From Nigrospora sphaerica (lineage: Eukaryota; Ascomycota; Sordariomycetes; Amphisphaeriales; Apiosporaceae), in the NCBI GenBank assembly GCA_018287875.1, contig JAGVVL010000002.1, forward strand, positions 7,440,001-7,504,000: a DNA stretch of 64,000 nt, read 5' to 3'. Below the pieces are notes generated by a model, which searched no databases, had not been told where the DNA came from, and saw only the letters and a program-made list of their open reading frames with translations. Position 1 is the first letter of the stretch, and each line of letters starts with the position of its first letter. Both the position numbers and the translations under genes were made by a program. Positions 54,373 through 64,000 of this stretch are shown piece after piece.

Positions 54373-56181
54373 AAGGGTACCGCATTCGTTGAGCTGCCTG
54401 CCGTGGTCGCCACCCCGCTACCGGTACCTATGTCCTATTTGCGGTCGGTACTGGTCCTAGCCTTGGCATAGTGCCTACAAGAAGCAGAAAACCTGTACCA
54501 ACACTATGCACATGCACCCAAGACCAGTTGCCAAAGCACGGTCGGAACAAAATCACCAGTACCTGGGCAACAGATATCCACTGAAAACCAGTCTTATATG
54601 CCATGTCCCATGAAACTACGAGTACTACGTATATTTTGACTGCTTTCAAGGCGCGATTAGTAACGAAACAAATACGATAGCACCGGTCCCAGCACCCCGT
54701 GTCTACAGCTTTTATGATGCTACCAGTCGTCGACCACTTCCGTATAGAAATCTAGTACTCTACCTTTGAAACGATCCGATTAATTGTGATATAGAGCATC
54801 AGGACAGCTAGCACTATCTTAGTAGAATGGGAGGACTAAGCCTGCCAGATAGCTCGATCTTTGCTCCAACCTAGCCTGGACACGCTTATGCTGGGGAGCA
54901 GCGAAAACTCGGGAAAAAAGAAGCAGGTGGGCGTAAACCCCGGATCCTGGAACTAGGCGTGTTTATGGGTTTGGCGTTGCTGCTCGTCCTCTTGTTCTTT
55001 CTGTGGCAGGTTTACCTGAGTGCTGAAACCCCGCACTCTATCCAAATTTGGGGGCACAAAGTTGTCGGGGATGACTATTAAGGTAACTTACCTAGATACC
55101 TGCGAATAGCTATGTATCTATCTTTCATATAAGGCAGGGGCAGCTGTCAAAACGAGGGCATATGGACGGTTCCGTTGCTCAAGCCCGGGAACCCGGGAGG
55201 GGGGAGAGATCTGGGCCGACGTGAGCCGACCTACATTCTTCACTTTGATCGTCCCAACATGGCCTGACTTGATCTCGGATGAACCAAGAAACCCATCCAG
55301 TCATAAATGCTACTAGTGGACGACACGAGAACTTGGCGCTACACTAAGCACTCAGGCTCTCCTCGCGCTTACATCCATCTGCCTTCCTGCCCGTCCCCAT
55401 CCATTGGCGTTTGGATTGATGTCTGGCGCTGGTCATACTTCAGCTGGAAACCCATCCTCTGAGGCCCTCCCACCTCTTCTCAGCTGGCAACTGTTGGGGA
55501 GCCAACCAACGCAAGTACTTCCGCCCTGTCCGCCCAAGAACCCGAGGATACCAAGCTCAGGTCGACGACGGGAGCTTCCCGCCTTCAACCCCCGTCTCAA
55601 CCACATCCCAAGCGGTCGGTTCATTCTTCCCTGTTCGGAACAAACATCTACCCCGAATTTCCCGCAAGGCGACCCGTCTCCACGGTAAGTGCAGCATTTT
55701 CTTTTCCCGCCTCTCTGCACTGTGGGCTCCTTCTCCTGCCTCCTCCCCCTTCTCTCTCTCGCACTCTATATTCTCTGCCCATTGAGGCTTACGCTGGCGC
55801 TTTGCCAGTCGCTGTAGTTCACACATGGACCTGGGTCTTCATCGAGCACAAAGATCCAATCCTTTGCTATTTCCATTGGGGCTTCTAATGCGCGCCACGC
55901 AATGGTCAGTTTGATTTGGCCGAGGCGCAAGTCCATGGCGACTCCACTCCATGGTACTTTACGGGTAGTCGATGCCCTCACTCTTGAGGGGGAGCTGCAC
56001 GCTCTAGTGAGCTGGGGTTCCCCCAAGCTTGAATACCTAATGAGTACATCTTATCTAGCTCGGCTACCAGAACGCCGCTGTTGGGCCTCATGCCTAGGTA
56101 CCTCTCTCGTTCCATTTCCCAACCAAATACTGTTGGCAGTCGCAGAAACAGCTACTTAGCCCGGTAGACCCGTACAATTCA
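54373..56181. other. Intergenic region closing the accessory block
   Basis: No gene is clearly supported. 55680-55760 is strongly C/T-rich. The last kilobase could hold an untranslated leader of the ligase gene, possibly with an intron. Confidence 0.45.
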
Positions 56182-59100
56182 ATGCCACAACATCACGACG
56201 TACAGTCTGCACTTTTCACCCGTTCCACCTCCTTCCCCCTTTCGACCACCTTCAAACGCTGCCCGGTGCCCAGATCCCTTACTGGACGCTGGAGGCTTCC
56301 AGTGCAAACAAACAGACCTCCTTTGCTCCCGCGTGTCTCGATCTTGAAGACCGAACGACAAGGCAGCGAGGCGAGTGTCGAAGCGCGAGTTGCTCAAATG
56401 CAGCGAACGATAAGCCATACCACAACTGACGTGGCATCTTTATTCACCACGGTATTGACCATGACATGGCAGTTGATTTCTCCGCGAATTTCAGCAAGAT
56501 TTCGCCCAATAACGGAGCGTTATAGAAACTGGCGACGCAAACGCAAAAGCCCGGTTGACACGGACAGCCTAGACGGGTTGGGAACGGAGAAGATGGAAGG
56601 GTCTCGAGCTTCGAGGGAAGATTTTGCGCCTGAGACGGCCATGGTGGATGACAATGACGATGGTCATATGTTCGCAACTTCTACCAACGACGAGGACACT
56701 TGCAAGCAACGAGTCCTATCTGTCTTGAGCGATATCTGTCCCTTGCATCTTGACGCGCTGGCAAAGGAACACGCCTACGATGCTCAACTCGTCCTTACTT
56801 CCATCATGGACAAGCAGGAGAAGGGCGAAGCATACCCGCGCCAAAGTAACCCATTGAAACGAAAATGGGACAGCGACAGCGACGAAGACAGCGATGCTAA
56901 GGCCAAGGAAAATGGTACGACGGCTTTACACGCCAAGATCAATGATCCTGTGTACGCCTCGACGATGTTGTCACCAAGTTACAAAACCTTCGCCGTCACA
57001 TTGATTGGCCAAGACTTCGCCATGGCATCGAAAACCTTCATAAAGAAGCTGCTGTCAGAAAAAGGCTCCGTTTTACGGACCTACACGGCCATGGACGATG
57101 CAAGACGTGCCGGTAACGACGCCGACAAAAGAATGTGGGCGGACAAGAAATGCATGACGCCAGTGGTACCCGCATATGCTCCGGAGAATATCGCAGCCGT
57201 TCAAAGGGACCATCTCTCGGCAAACGAGTTGGCAGCACTGGATGAGTTCGTGGCAGCAAGAGCTTCCCGAGACAGAAGAGATGCCGTCTTGGCCGAGGAA
57301 GCGAAGGAATTAGCCAACATCGAGCAGGCCAAGAGCCGGGGAGAGATGGGAGAATGTGGCTGCTGCTTCGACGAAATTCCCTTGAACCGCATGGTTCATT
57401 GTGCAGACGACGCAGCACATTCATTTTGTCGCAACTGCCTGAAGCAACAGGCTGAGGTGACGGTAGGCTGTCAAAAGTACGAACTGACTTGCATGGCCAT
57501 GGAGGGTTGCCATGCTGGCTTTTCACTGGCCCAAAAGGAAGCCTCTCTCGACAAAAAGCTCAGGATGGCCCTGGATCGCATTGAGCAGCAAGCGATGCTT
57601 GACGCGGCCGGCCTGGATGGCCTGGAGACCTGTCCTTTCTGCCCCTATGCTATGGAGTACCCGCCTGTGGAAATGGACAAGGAGTTCCGTTGCGAAAACC
57701 CCAGCTGTTATCGTGTGAGTTGCCGCCTCTGTCGTAAGCCGACTCATATTCCCAAAAGCTGTGCCGAAGCGACACAAGACGAGGCCCATGATTTTCGACA
57801 CACCATCGAAGAAGCCATGTCGGAAGCGATGATACGCAAATGCAACAAATGTAAGCGCTCCATTTCTTGCCACTGGATGGACGCTCATTCCCACAAAGGC
57901 CCATAGCCGGCCAGAAGACTTCGCATGGTAATACTAACGACGTGTTTTGCACAGGCAAGAACCCTTTCATCAAGGAAGAGGGATGCAACAAGATTTATTG
58001 CACGAGATGCCGCACTGTTCAGTGCTACATATGCCGACAGACGGTCACAGGCTACAACCATTTCAACGACGTCAGCCGCGGCGGCAAACCAGGCCAGTGT
58101 CCGTTGTACGATGCTACGGAGGCGCGCCACCAGCACGAGGTCCAACGTGCAGAAGAGGATATGAGGAAGAAGCTCACGCAAGAGCGACCTGATCTGGTAA
58201 TAGCTGATATCCCTTGAGATTAACCTGCCCTACAGCCCATTACTGGTCGAGTGGCCTGCAGGGGGTGTCTTTAGACTGGAGCACCGTAGAGCAGACCGGC
58301 GAATCTCGTATTGATTTCACGGGTTTGATGTCCGCCGGTGGCTCTGAGTCCCCCCACCCCAAAGCTGGGCACACACCGTCAATATATCTAAACTCGGATG
58401 AAGAATGCTAACTGGGATGGCGATTAGGTTGGCGATGCTTTGAACTTCAAGATGTCGAGCCGCGTGGAAAAAGACGATGAGGAAAGGAGAGAAATGGAGG
58501 CGAAACGGCACCCTAGACGACTGAGGCACTTCAACGCAGCTGCCGAGATGGCTCGTCGTTATAACCAAGACCCCCCGAATGTGCATCCGCAGCCCCAAGA
58601 TGGTCCTGGGGCGGACCCCGGACAGCGTCCAGCCGTTGCCGACGTCCCTCCCGTACGGAAACCGGCTGCCAACCCGGACCCGGCAGCTAGTCTCCCCTTA
58701 CAGTCCCCACACATTCACCAGCAGCACGCAGAGGCCCTACGGTATCAACAGCAAGAAGCAGAGGCATGGCGTGCATCGCGACTCCTACTCGAGAAGCGTT
58801 TGAATCGCCCCGCAGCTGATCGGCCCGCTCTGGGCGAGGGAGGGATTGGTCATGAAGCCATGTTGCGCTATGGAGGTTTGCTCCGAGAGCACTTCGGGTT
58901 TCACCCAAGAAATCATTTGCCCCAGGCAGTTCAGCCCCAGGCAGGTCTGCCTCCGGCAGCCCGCCCACCAGCCGCCTGGCCCCAGGAATGCCAGTTCAAG
59001 ATGGCCCGACGCCAGGCAGAATACCAGTTGAAGATGGCCCAAACCCAGGCAAAATACCAGGTAGAAATGGCCCGTAACCAGGCAAAATACCAGTTGAAGA

Positions 59101-59291
59101 TGGCCCAACACCAGGCAGCACATCTTTCACAACAACTGGGCGTCTTCGCAGGTCCGATCCTGCCGCCTGGGCAGCCCTTGAACGGACAGTTGCAGCCGTC
59201 TGCGGGTCCATCGGACATAGGACCTAGGGATCCCATATCGGCCCAACAGGCCCAACAGGCCCAGCAGAACCAGCAGGGACGGCATCTATGA
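56182..59291 (+). CDS. RBR-type E3 ubiquitin ligase (RNF216/Triad3-like), 924 aa
   Basis: RING-between-RING ligases receive ubiquitin on a RING2 cysteine before passing it to substrate. Exons: 56182-57850, 57955-58196 and 58428-59291, totalling 925 codons. RING1 starts at C392 (ECGCCFDEIPLNRMVHC, then HSFCRNC). The IBR has CPFCPYAM (about 484) and CRLCRKPTHIPKSC. RING2 is built across the first intron: KCNKC, then EEGCNKIYCTRC; C567 is the likely catalytic cysteine by family pattern. This arrangement is closest to RNF216. Intron 1 (104 nt) has a TACTAAC branch site; intron 2 (231 nt) ends GCTAACT...GATTAG. Without intron 2 the protein would stop early at 58217. The extra C-terminal region is Pro/Gln-rich with four 11-residue repeats. 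An alternative start is the ATG at 56398. Confidence 0.78.
58998..59129 (+). repeat. Four 33-bp repeats coding for an 11-residue (hendecad) motif
   Basis: Units at 58998, 59031, 59064 and 59097 encode K/E-M-A-R/Q-x-Q-A-x-x-x-x, usually KMAxxQAKYQL. An 11-residue period is a hendecad, compatible with a right-handed or straight coiled coil. Confidence 0.85.
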
Positions 59292-59799
59292 CTGGCACAG
59301 GCATGGGATTTTACGCCCAGCCGATAGTTTAGCTGGAGGCTGGGAGGAGCGGGTGACGCGCTGCACCCAGGACACAGTCTCATTGGACAGCTTTGTGGCC
59401 AATGGTCCATGGTGTCTGGGTGTGGGCTGTAACGAATATTGGACGTCTGCTGCTGAAAAATGAACTGTGATACCCGACTTGATTTGGCTGCTACGAGATA
59501 GTGGGAGAGATCACGGCTTAATAGAAGCTCCAGCGCTGATGGAGAGCAACGTGTCCGTGTCCGTGTTCGTGACGACCGCTCCGCCTTGGGTATGAAGGGC
59601 GCATGCGCATAACTGTAGCGGCGGGCTTGGGGGGACGGCTCGGCACGACTCCTCCAGATATTTATGCATCCAGGCGGTCGTGCCATCTCGAGGGGAGCAC
59701 CTTTTGCCAGAGTGAAGATGGCTGTAGCAGTGTTCATGTGGGCTTCATTATTGCCTGCCGGTGTCTATGCTTTCGAAGGGGAGGGGGAGGGGGTTTGCA
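59292..59799. other. Intergenic region between convergent genes
   Basis: 3' flanks of the RBR ligase and Dcc1 genes; nothing else is seen. Confidence 0.5.
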
Positions 59800-60244
59800 T
59801 CACCTGGTCCTCGCAAACTTTTCATGCCATTTACCCCGAGCGGCCGGTTTTGCCTCAGCCGACGACTCCGGGACGAGCTCAATAGTATCATGCACGGTGG
59901 CAATGGCCTTCAGCTTAGTGCCCGGCGTCTCTGATGACAGGCTAGGGGCGGGCTTGAGAAGGATAAGGGCGTTTGAAGTGTTCTTTTGACGCAGGCCCCA
60001 GGAGTGGCTCTCGTGCTTGACAACGGCTGAAATGGCTGAAGACTCAATTTTGAGCCTAGGGAAGAGAGGACCCTGGTCAGTGTGTGTAAGTGGTGAGACG
60101 GGTGGAGGTGTTTTGTACTGACACGGGCGGGTCGTCGGACTCCAACAGCGTCAGCAACTCGGGGGGCAGTTCGAGGAGCTTGTAGCCGGCGCCATCCGGG
60201 GCGTGGGCGAGCGGGATGCCGGCGCTTTCCTGGGGCGTCGCCAT
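59800..60244 (-). CDS. DCC1: Sister chromatid cohesion protein Dcc1-like, 125 aa
   Basis: Dcc1 is a subunit of the alternative Ctf18-RFC clamp loader, with roles in PCNA loading and cohesion. Exon 1 (60244-60123) joins exon 2 (60055-59800). The donor is CCCGT|GTCAGT and the acceptor TCCCTAG|GCTC, a 67-nt intron in phase 2; the total is 126 codons. Spliced sequence: GYKLLELPPELLTLLESDD, then PPVLKIESSAISAVVKHE, SWGLRQKNTSNALILLKP, TVHDTIELVPE, and the basic end GKWHEKFARTR. The LLELPPELL and LRQ-NTSN patterns are the Dcc1 N-terminal signature. Yeast and human Dcc1 are about 390 aa; this one covers only the N-terminal domain, as I recall for other filamentous-fungal entries. The partner Ctf8 is similarly small but has a different motif (LLELQG). 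Confidence 0.75.
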
Positions 60245-62224
60245 GGCGTGTGGCTGCTGGATACTCTGGTACTTGTGTAAGTACTGACTGCGTGTATAAC
60301 CAGCTAAGTACTTGAGCGGGCGTGTAGGTACAGGTAGACAGACAGATAGCCAGGAGGTATCGAGTATGCGGTGCCGCTTGTGGGAATCTTGAATGGACGG
60401 TGGAGGTCAAGGTGAACGAGGATGGCCAACCAAGTGCAGCTAGAAGGAGTCGGGATATGAGGTGGCCGAGTGGCGCTACGGGCGCCCAGCGGCTGTTTTC
60501 GTCCTTGTTTCTCCAAACTGCAAACTAACTTTTTAACAACTACATGTAGTTTGTAAACTGCATAACTGCCTTGGTGGGGGCCGCTATTTATAAATATCCA
60601 CTCGGAGATATCCATCAGGCTGAGACGGACGGATGGACGGAGCCCTGCGCACACATGATAACGCACGCAGCTGGGCGAGAGTCTCTTCTATTTCTCCCAC
60701 CCGAACGGCGCAGAGGACGGACGGAGCGCATGGGATGCATGCCCCAGGCGGGGAAACATGGGCGCGGCATGGAAACATGTCGGATAAGGTTGCTGTTGAC
60801 CGCGACATGGATGTAGAAGCTTTCTTGCGGTCAGAAACCCAAGCCAAGCGCCCTGCGGGTTTTTGGCGCGTTTTATCGTGGCTTGAATTCCACCACCAAG
60901 TATGTAGCTACCTAATTCCAGTGCATATTTACATAGCAGGTGGTTACAAGCACTCAAGGTAATAATATAGTGGGATGAGCTCTAGGCTACTCGGTTTTAC
61001 TAGATTGCGCGGGGGTCTCGCCCAATTGCTTACTTACCGATGGTAGGTAAAACCCGGTACTGGTCGAAAAGAGCCGGTCGAGTTTGACGAAGCGGCCGGG
61101 AAAATGCATGCGCAATGGCGGAATCGTCAACATGGCCTACCTATGGCGTGCCTTGGTAGACGAGTGATGCGTAGGTAGATATGCAGGGGAGGGGCTGGCC
61201 TGGCACGGTTGCGCGACGATGTGTAAGAAGAAGTAAGTTGCAGAGGTAGTGGTAAGCAATTGGGATGGCTGGTATACGGATTAGATGGATGTACAACTCA
61301 GAAGAGGTGTATACACCTACGTAGGATCGCATACCCATGTGTGCAGGCCGGCGACTCCACCAAAGATTGACCAAGTGAACAAATGACGGGCTGCTGCTTC
61401 GTCGTCGGTCTCGTCGTCCCTCTCATTCGCACCATTTGTTGCACTGCGACTGCAACTGCCACGACAGTCGGGAACGGCTCTTGCTCCTCTCCGTCTGAAG
61501 GGGGGGGGAGAGAGAGGAGGAAAACCCCCTTGGGTACCCGCTCGTCCTTCCTCGCCAACTCATCACACCCGTCGTGTCTTCTTCCTGGGTGCGACTTCCA
61601 ATTAGTCCCGGTATACGGGGGAAGGGGGCCTGCTCTTCTGTACAACGTATGTCCCGGGGGAGATGGTTATCGTTGCCGTGATCGGCCACACACGTCCCGT
61701 CCCAGACCGACCGACCGACCTAATAAGTACAAAATAATCGTAGCAGCAAAACCCCCGTCGAGCGGAAAGTAGGCCTGCCCCGGTCCAGGTTCGAGGGCCA
61801 GCCCGTCGTCACCTAAATAAAGTACGATTCGGTTCGCGCGCGGAAGAAAGGCGCCCTTGGCAACGACTCTACCCGCCACCAGGAACGGATTGCCGTCCAA
61901 CCTCTCCCGTCCTAAGCTGCTCCACCTTCGCAGCCTCGTCTTCTCGCTCACTCCCTCTCTCGCTCCTTCCCTCCCTGCCTCCCCGGCTGGCTCCCCTTGG
62001 GCGTACCGTCTTCGTCTGGTCTTCCGGCCCGACCCAACGTCGATCTTGCATCGGGCTGCGTTGTGCGCACGCTGCAACCCGCACCTACCAGCAGCACCAA
62101 GCACCAGCACCAGCACCAGCATCGGCATCGGCATTATCCCCCATCCCCCCTCCTCCCCTCCCCTCGCATCTCATCTCATGCTCGCGCCCGCACCCAGCAT
62201 GATAGCGGCCTACTGACAGCGGCC
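60245..62224. other. 2-kb intergenic region upstream of the RhoGEF gene
   Basis: No gene is supported. It contains a short GACC tetranucleotide run at about 61702-61720. A CACCAG/CGGCAT hexanucleotide microrepeat at about 62092-62135 lies just before the RhoGEF start, probably in its leader. CTACTGACAG at 62211-62220 resembles a branch site plus acceptor, so a 5' UTR intron is possible. Confidence 0.45.
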
Positions 62225-64000
62225 ATGGTTCGCGTTACCGAGGAGCTGGCCTTGTCGCCAGAACATGTCTCTCTCTACCAGACCACCGACCCTCTGCTCG
62301 GCCACCTGCCCGTGCTGATCTTCCACGGCCCCTCGACAACTGCCAATTTCACCTTCAACAGCTCCCGCGTCCAGATCCACATCTACAGCCCGGCCGGCTT
62401 CAAGTCGTACCCGCGCCTCACCATTTCGCCCAATGCGCTCTTCTACAACGTCGTGAGCCACCTCCCACGCGAGGACCAGGTCGACGAGGTCACCCGCGCG
62501 CTCGCCTTCGGCTTGTTTAGGTACTTCCACGAGCTGCCCGATGCTGTCAGGCACCATGTCCGAGCCCAGTACCCCGCCTCCCGAGGGCATCGCCCCGATT
62601 CCGCCCCCGCCCTGTTCTCCGAGAGGCACGCTGCCGACCTGGCGAGGAACATGACGCGGTCTGACGCCTCGGTCGAGGCCATCCAGAAACTCCACGCCGC
62701 TCTGCAGACGCAGCACATCAGCCACGTCGACGTGGACTTGGTTTTGCCCCCCGACTCCATCGTCCCGCTGCAGGCCGCCGACTACGAGGACTTCCCCGAG
62801 GACGAGGATGACATTCTCGACCCCACGCTGCGCCAGTACGGCAAGTACACCCCGCTTGTGAAACTGTTTGGGGAGCCGATATTTCTCCCCACCTCGAGGT
62901 TGCGCCGGGCGCCGTCGAAACCGACCGCGCTCAACCGGTCCAAATCCTTCACCAAGGACCAGAAAATCGAGTTGCGCCGGAAGCTGGCCGAGCTGGTGGA
63001 CACCGAGGAGCGCTATGTGTTGAAGATGAACGAGCTGGTGAAGCACATCGCCGACGAGTACCGCAGCAAAGCCACGGGCCGAACCCCCAGCAGCTTCAGC
63101 CCCAGCGCCGAGGATGTCGACAGGCTGTTCCCCCGCTCGTCCGACACCATACTGGAGGTCAACTCGGCCTTCATGCAGGCGTTGCGCAAGATTATGGACG
63201 ATACCGAGGAGGAGGCCACCAAGGACATGGAAGCCCCCGTGTCGCCCACCCGGCCCGGCACCTCGGCTGGCTCGGCGGGCAAACCGAAAGACCCCAGTGG
63301 AGCGTTGGCCATCGCCAAAGCTATGCTGGAGTGGTTTCCCCAGTTCACCGACTGCTACCAGGACTACATCCGCGCGAGCCAGGACTTCCCGCACCTCATC
63401 ACCTCCTTCATCGACCAGCAGTCGAGTTTCACCCAGCGCGTGGCATCCACCGGGGAGCAGCACCTCCGCTCCATCCTCATCGAGCCCGTACAACGGCTCC
63501 CGCGGTACAGCTTGGTGATAGACCAGATCGTCCAGTTTCTGCCCATCACCCACCCGGCGCTCCAGCCCATGCTGAAGGCACGAGATATCATTGCCAACAT
63601 ATGCTCCATGGACGAGCCTCTGGCGGACAAGCCCCAGATTACCAGTCGGCTACGGACTATGGTCGAGAGCTGGCCCGGTGATTTGGAGCCCGACGGTCGG
63701 TTGGTCGTCGCCGTTGACTTCACCGAGCTGGTCCCTCCTTTCCAGGCGGATTCCCCCATCGATATAGACACGGGCGAGCGATCGGGCATGTTTCTGCTAT
63801 TCTCAGACTGCGTTGTGATAATAAAAAAGCTCTACGGGGCGAACATGCACTCGCGCGACTTGCTGCGCGAGATCGACAAACCTTCGGCGGCGGGCTTGCT
63901 GGCCTCCATGACCAACGCTGCCGGCGGTCCGTCATCCTACGAGCTGGCATTTGCTGGTTGGCACAGCCTTGCAGACGTGCGCTTCACCGAGTCGGCCGAT
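62225..64000 (+). CDS. Rho guanine nucleotide exchange factor (DH-PH), 5' part, 592 codons
   Basis: The frame is open from the ATG at 62225 to the window edge, so the gene is truncated here. RhoGEFs of the Dbl family load GTP on Rho/Rac/Cdc42 and control polarity. The N-terminal domain (about 25-150) has LLGHLPVLIFHGPSTTANFT, then IYSPAGFKSYPRLTISPNAL. The DH domain starts at about 245 with KIELRRKLAELVDTEERYV and includes the CR3 signature LIEPVQRLPRYSLVIDQI at about 418. A PH-like strand pattern follows from about 515 (GMFLLFSDCVVIIKKLYG). A long insert (PSSFSPSAEDVDRLFPRSSD) splits the DH domain. The start has a GCGGCCATGG context. The strand is clear because the motifs are continuous in this frame; the opposite-strand 447-codon frame is a shadow. 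Confidence 0.85.
   Translation, partial: MVRVTEELALSPEHVSLYQTTDPLLGHLPVLIFHGPSTTANFTFNSSRVQIHIYSPAGFKSYPRLTISPNALFYNVVSHLPREDQVDEVTRALAFGLFRYFHELPDAVRHHVRAQYPASRGHRPDSAPALFSERHAADLARNMTRSDASVEAIQKLHAALQTQHISHVDVDLVLPPDSIVPLQAADYEDFPEDEDDILDPTLRQYGKYTPLVKLFGEPIFLPTSRLRRAPSKPTALNRSKSFTKDQKIELRRKLAELVDTEERYVLKMNELVKHIADEYRSKATGRTPSSFSPSAEDVDRLFPRSSDTILEVNSAFMQALRKIMDDTEEEATKDMEAPVSPTRPGTSAGSAGKPKDPSGALAIAKAMLEWFPQFTDCYQDYIRASQDFPHLITSFIDQQSSFTQRVASTGEQHLRSILIEPVQRLPRYSLVIDQIVQFLPITHPALQPMLKARDIIANICSMDEPLADKPQITSRLRTMVESWPGDLEPDGRLVVAVDFTELVPPFQADSPIDIDTGERSGMFLLFSDCVVIIKKLYGANMHSRDLLREIDKPSAAGLLASMTNAAGGPSSYELAFAGWHSLADVRFTESAD

Noticed and set aside
62210..63553. 447-codon minus-strand open frame
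   Set aside because: It is opposite the RhoGEF DH domain and has no ordered motifs; the plus-strand frame carries the conserved sequence.

Overview
The window is nuclear DNA of a filamentous ascomycete (Pezizomycotina), most probably a sordariomycete and perhaps Hypocreales. The evidence is GC-rich coding sequence, short phase-consistent introns with GTAAGT-like donors and CTAAC/CTGAC branch sites, orthologue types typical of that class (CUE1-like ERAD factor, short Dcc1, LYC1, a CELP0028-like secreted protein, a HET-like protein, a Fot1/pogo transposon), and intergenic DNA full of short AGGTA/TACCT motifs. The genus is inference. All gene structures were spliced by eye.

Left and central part (about 0.6-38.3 kb): mostly single-copy housekeeping genes. 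In order: an unknown membrane protein (606-1892, minus); a 4.5-kb gap with a 42-unit CT microsatellite and a frameshifted secreted-protein remnant bracketed by inverted repeats; mitochondrial DEAD-box helicase Mss116-like (+); CUE-domain ERAD protein (-); PI31 proteasome regulator (+); Rev7/HORMA (-); importin-9/Kap114 (+); ankyrin protein (-); DDB1 (+); Rieske iron-sulfur protein (+); a secreted CELP0028-like protein (+); prolyl-tRNA synthetase (-) divergent from CCT1 (+); and lysine N-acetyltransferase LYC1 (+).

Accessory block (about 38.3-55.4 kb): gene-poor and repeat-rich. It holds a 1021-residue HET-like protein, a 450-residue multi-pass membrane protein, a further gene with unresolved exons, a small coiled-coil ORF, a nonsense-interrupted small gene, a TA-flanked MITE, and a complete-ended 1930-bp Fot1/pogo element whose transposase has one premature stop. 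The HET-like gene, the membrane protein and the unresolved gene are all on the minus strand. Both premature stops (transposase TAA, small gene TAG) are what C-to-T change in a CpA context would give, as in repeat-induced point mutation.

Right end (56.2-64.0 kb): conserved genes resume with an RBR-type E3 ubiquitin ligase carrying an unusual 11-residue-repeat tail (+), Dcc1 of the alternative Ctf18 clamp loader (-), and the first 592 codons of a RhoGEF (+) that runs off the window.

The genes are not an operon or a biosynthetic cluster. Several fall in shared pathways by function only: ubiquitin/proteasome (CUE1-like, PI31, DDB1, RBR ligase), genome maintenance (Rev7, DDB1, Dcc1) and mitochondria (Mss116-like, Rieske). 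The parts most worth a second look are the accessory block, the inverted-repeat-bounded segment at 3983-6027, and a GC-AG intron in the prolyl-tRNA synthetase gene.
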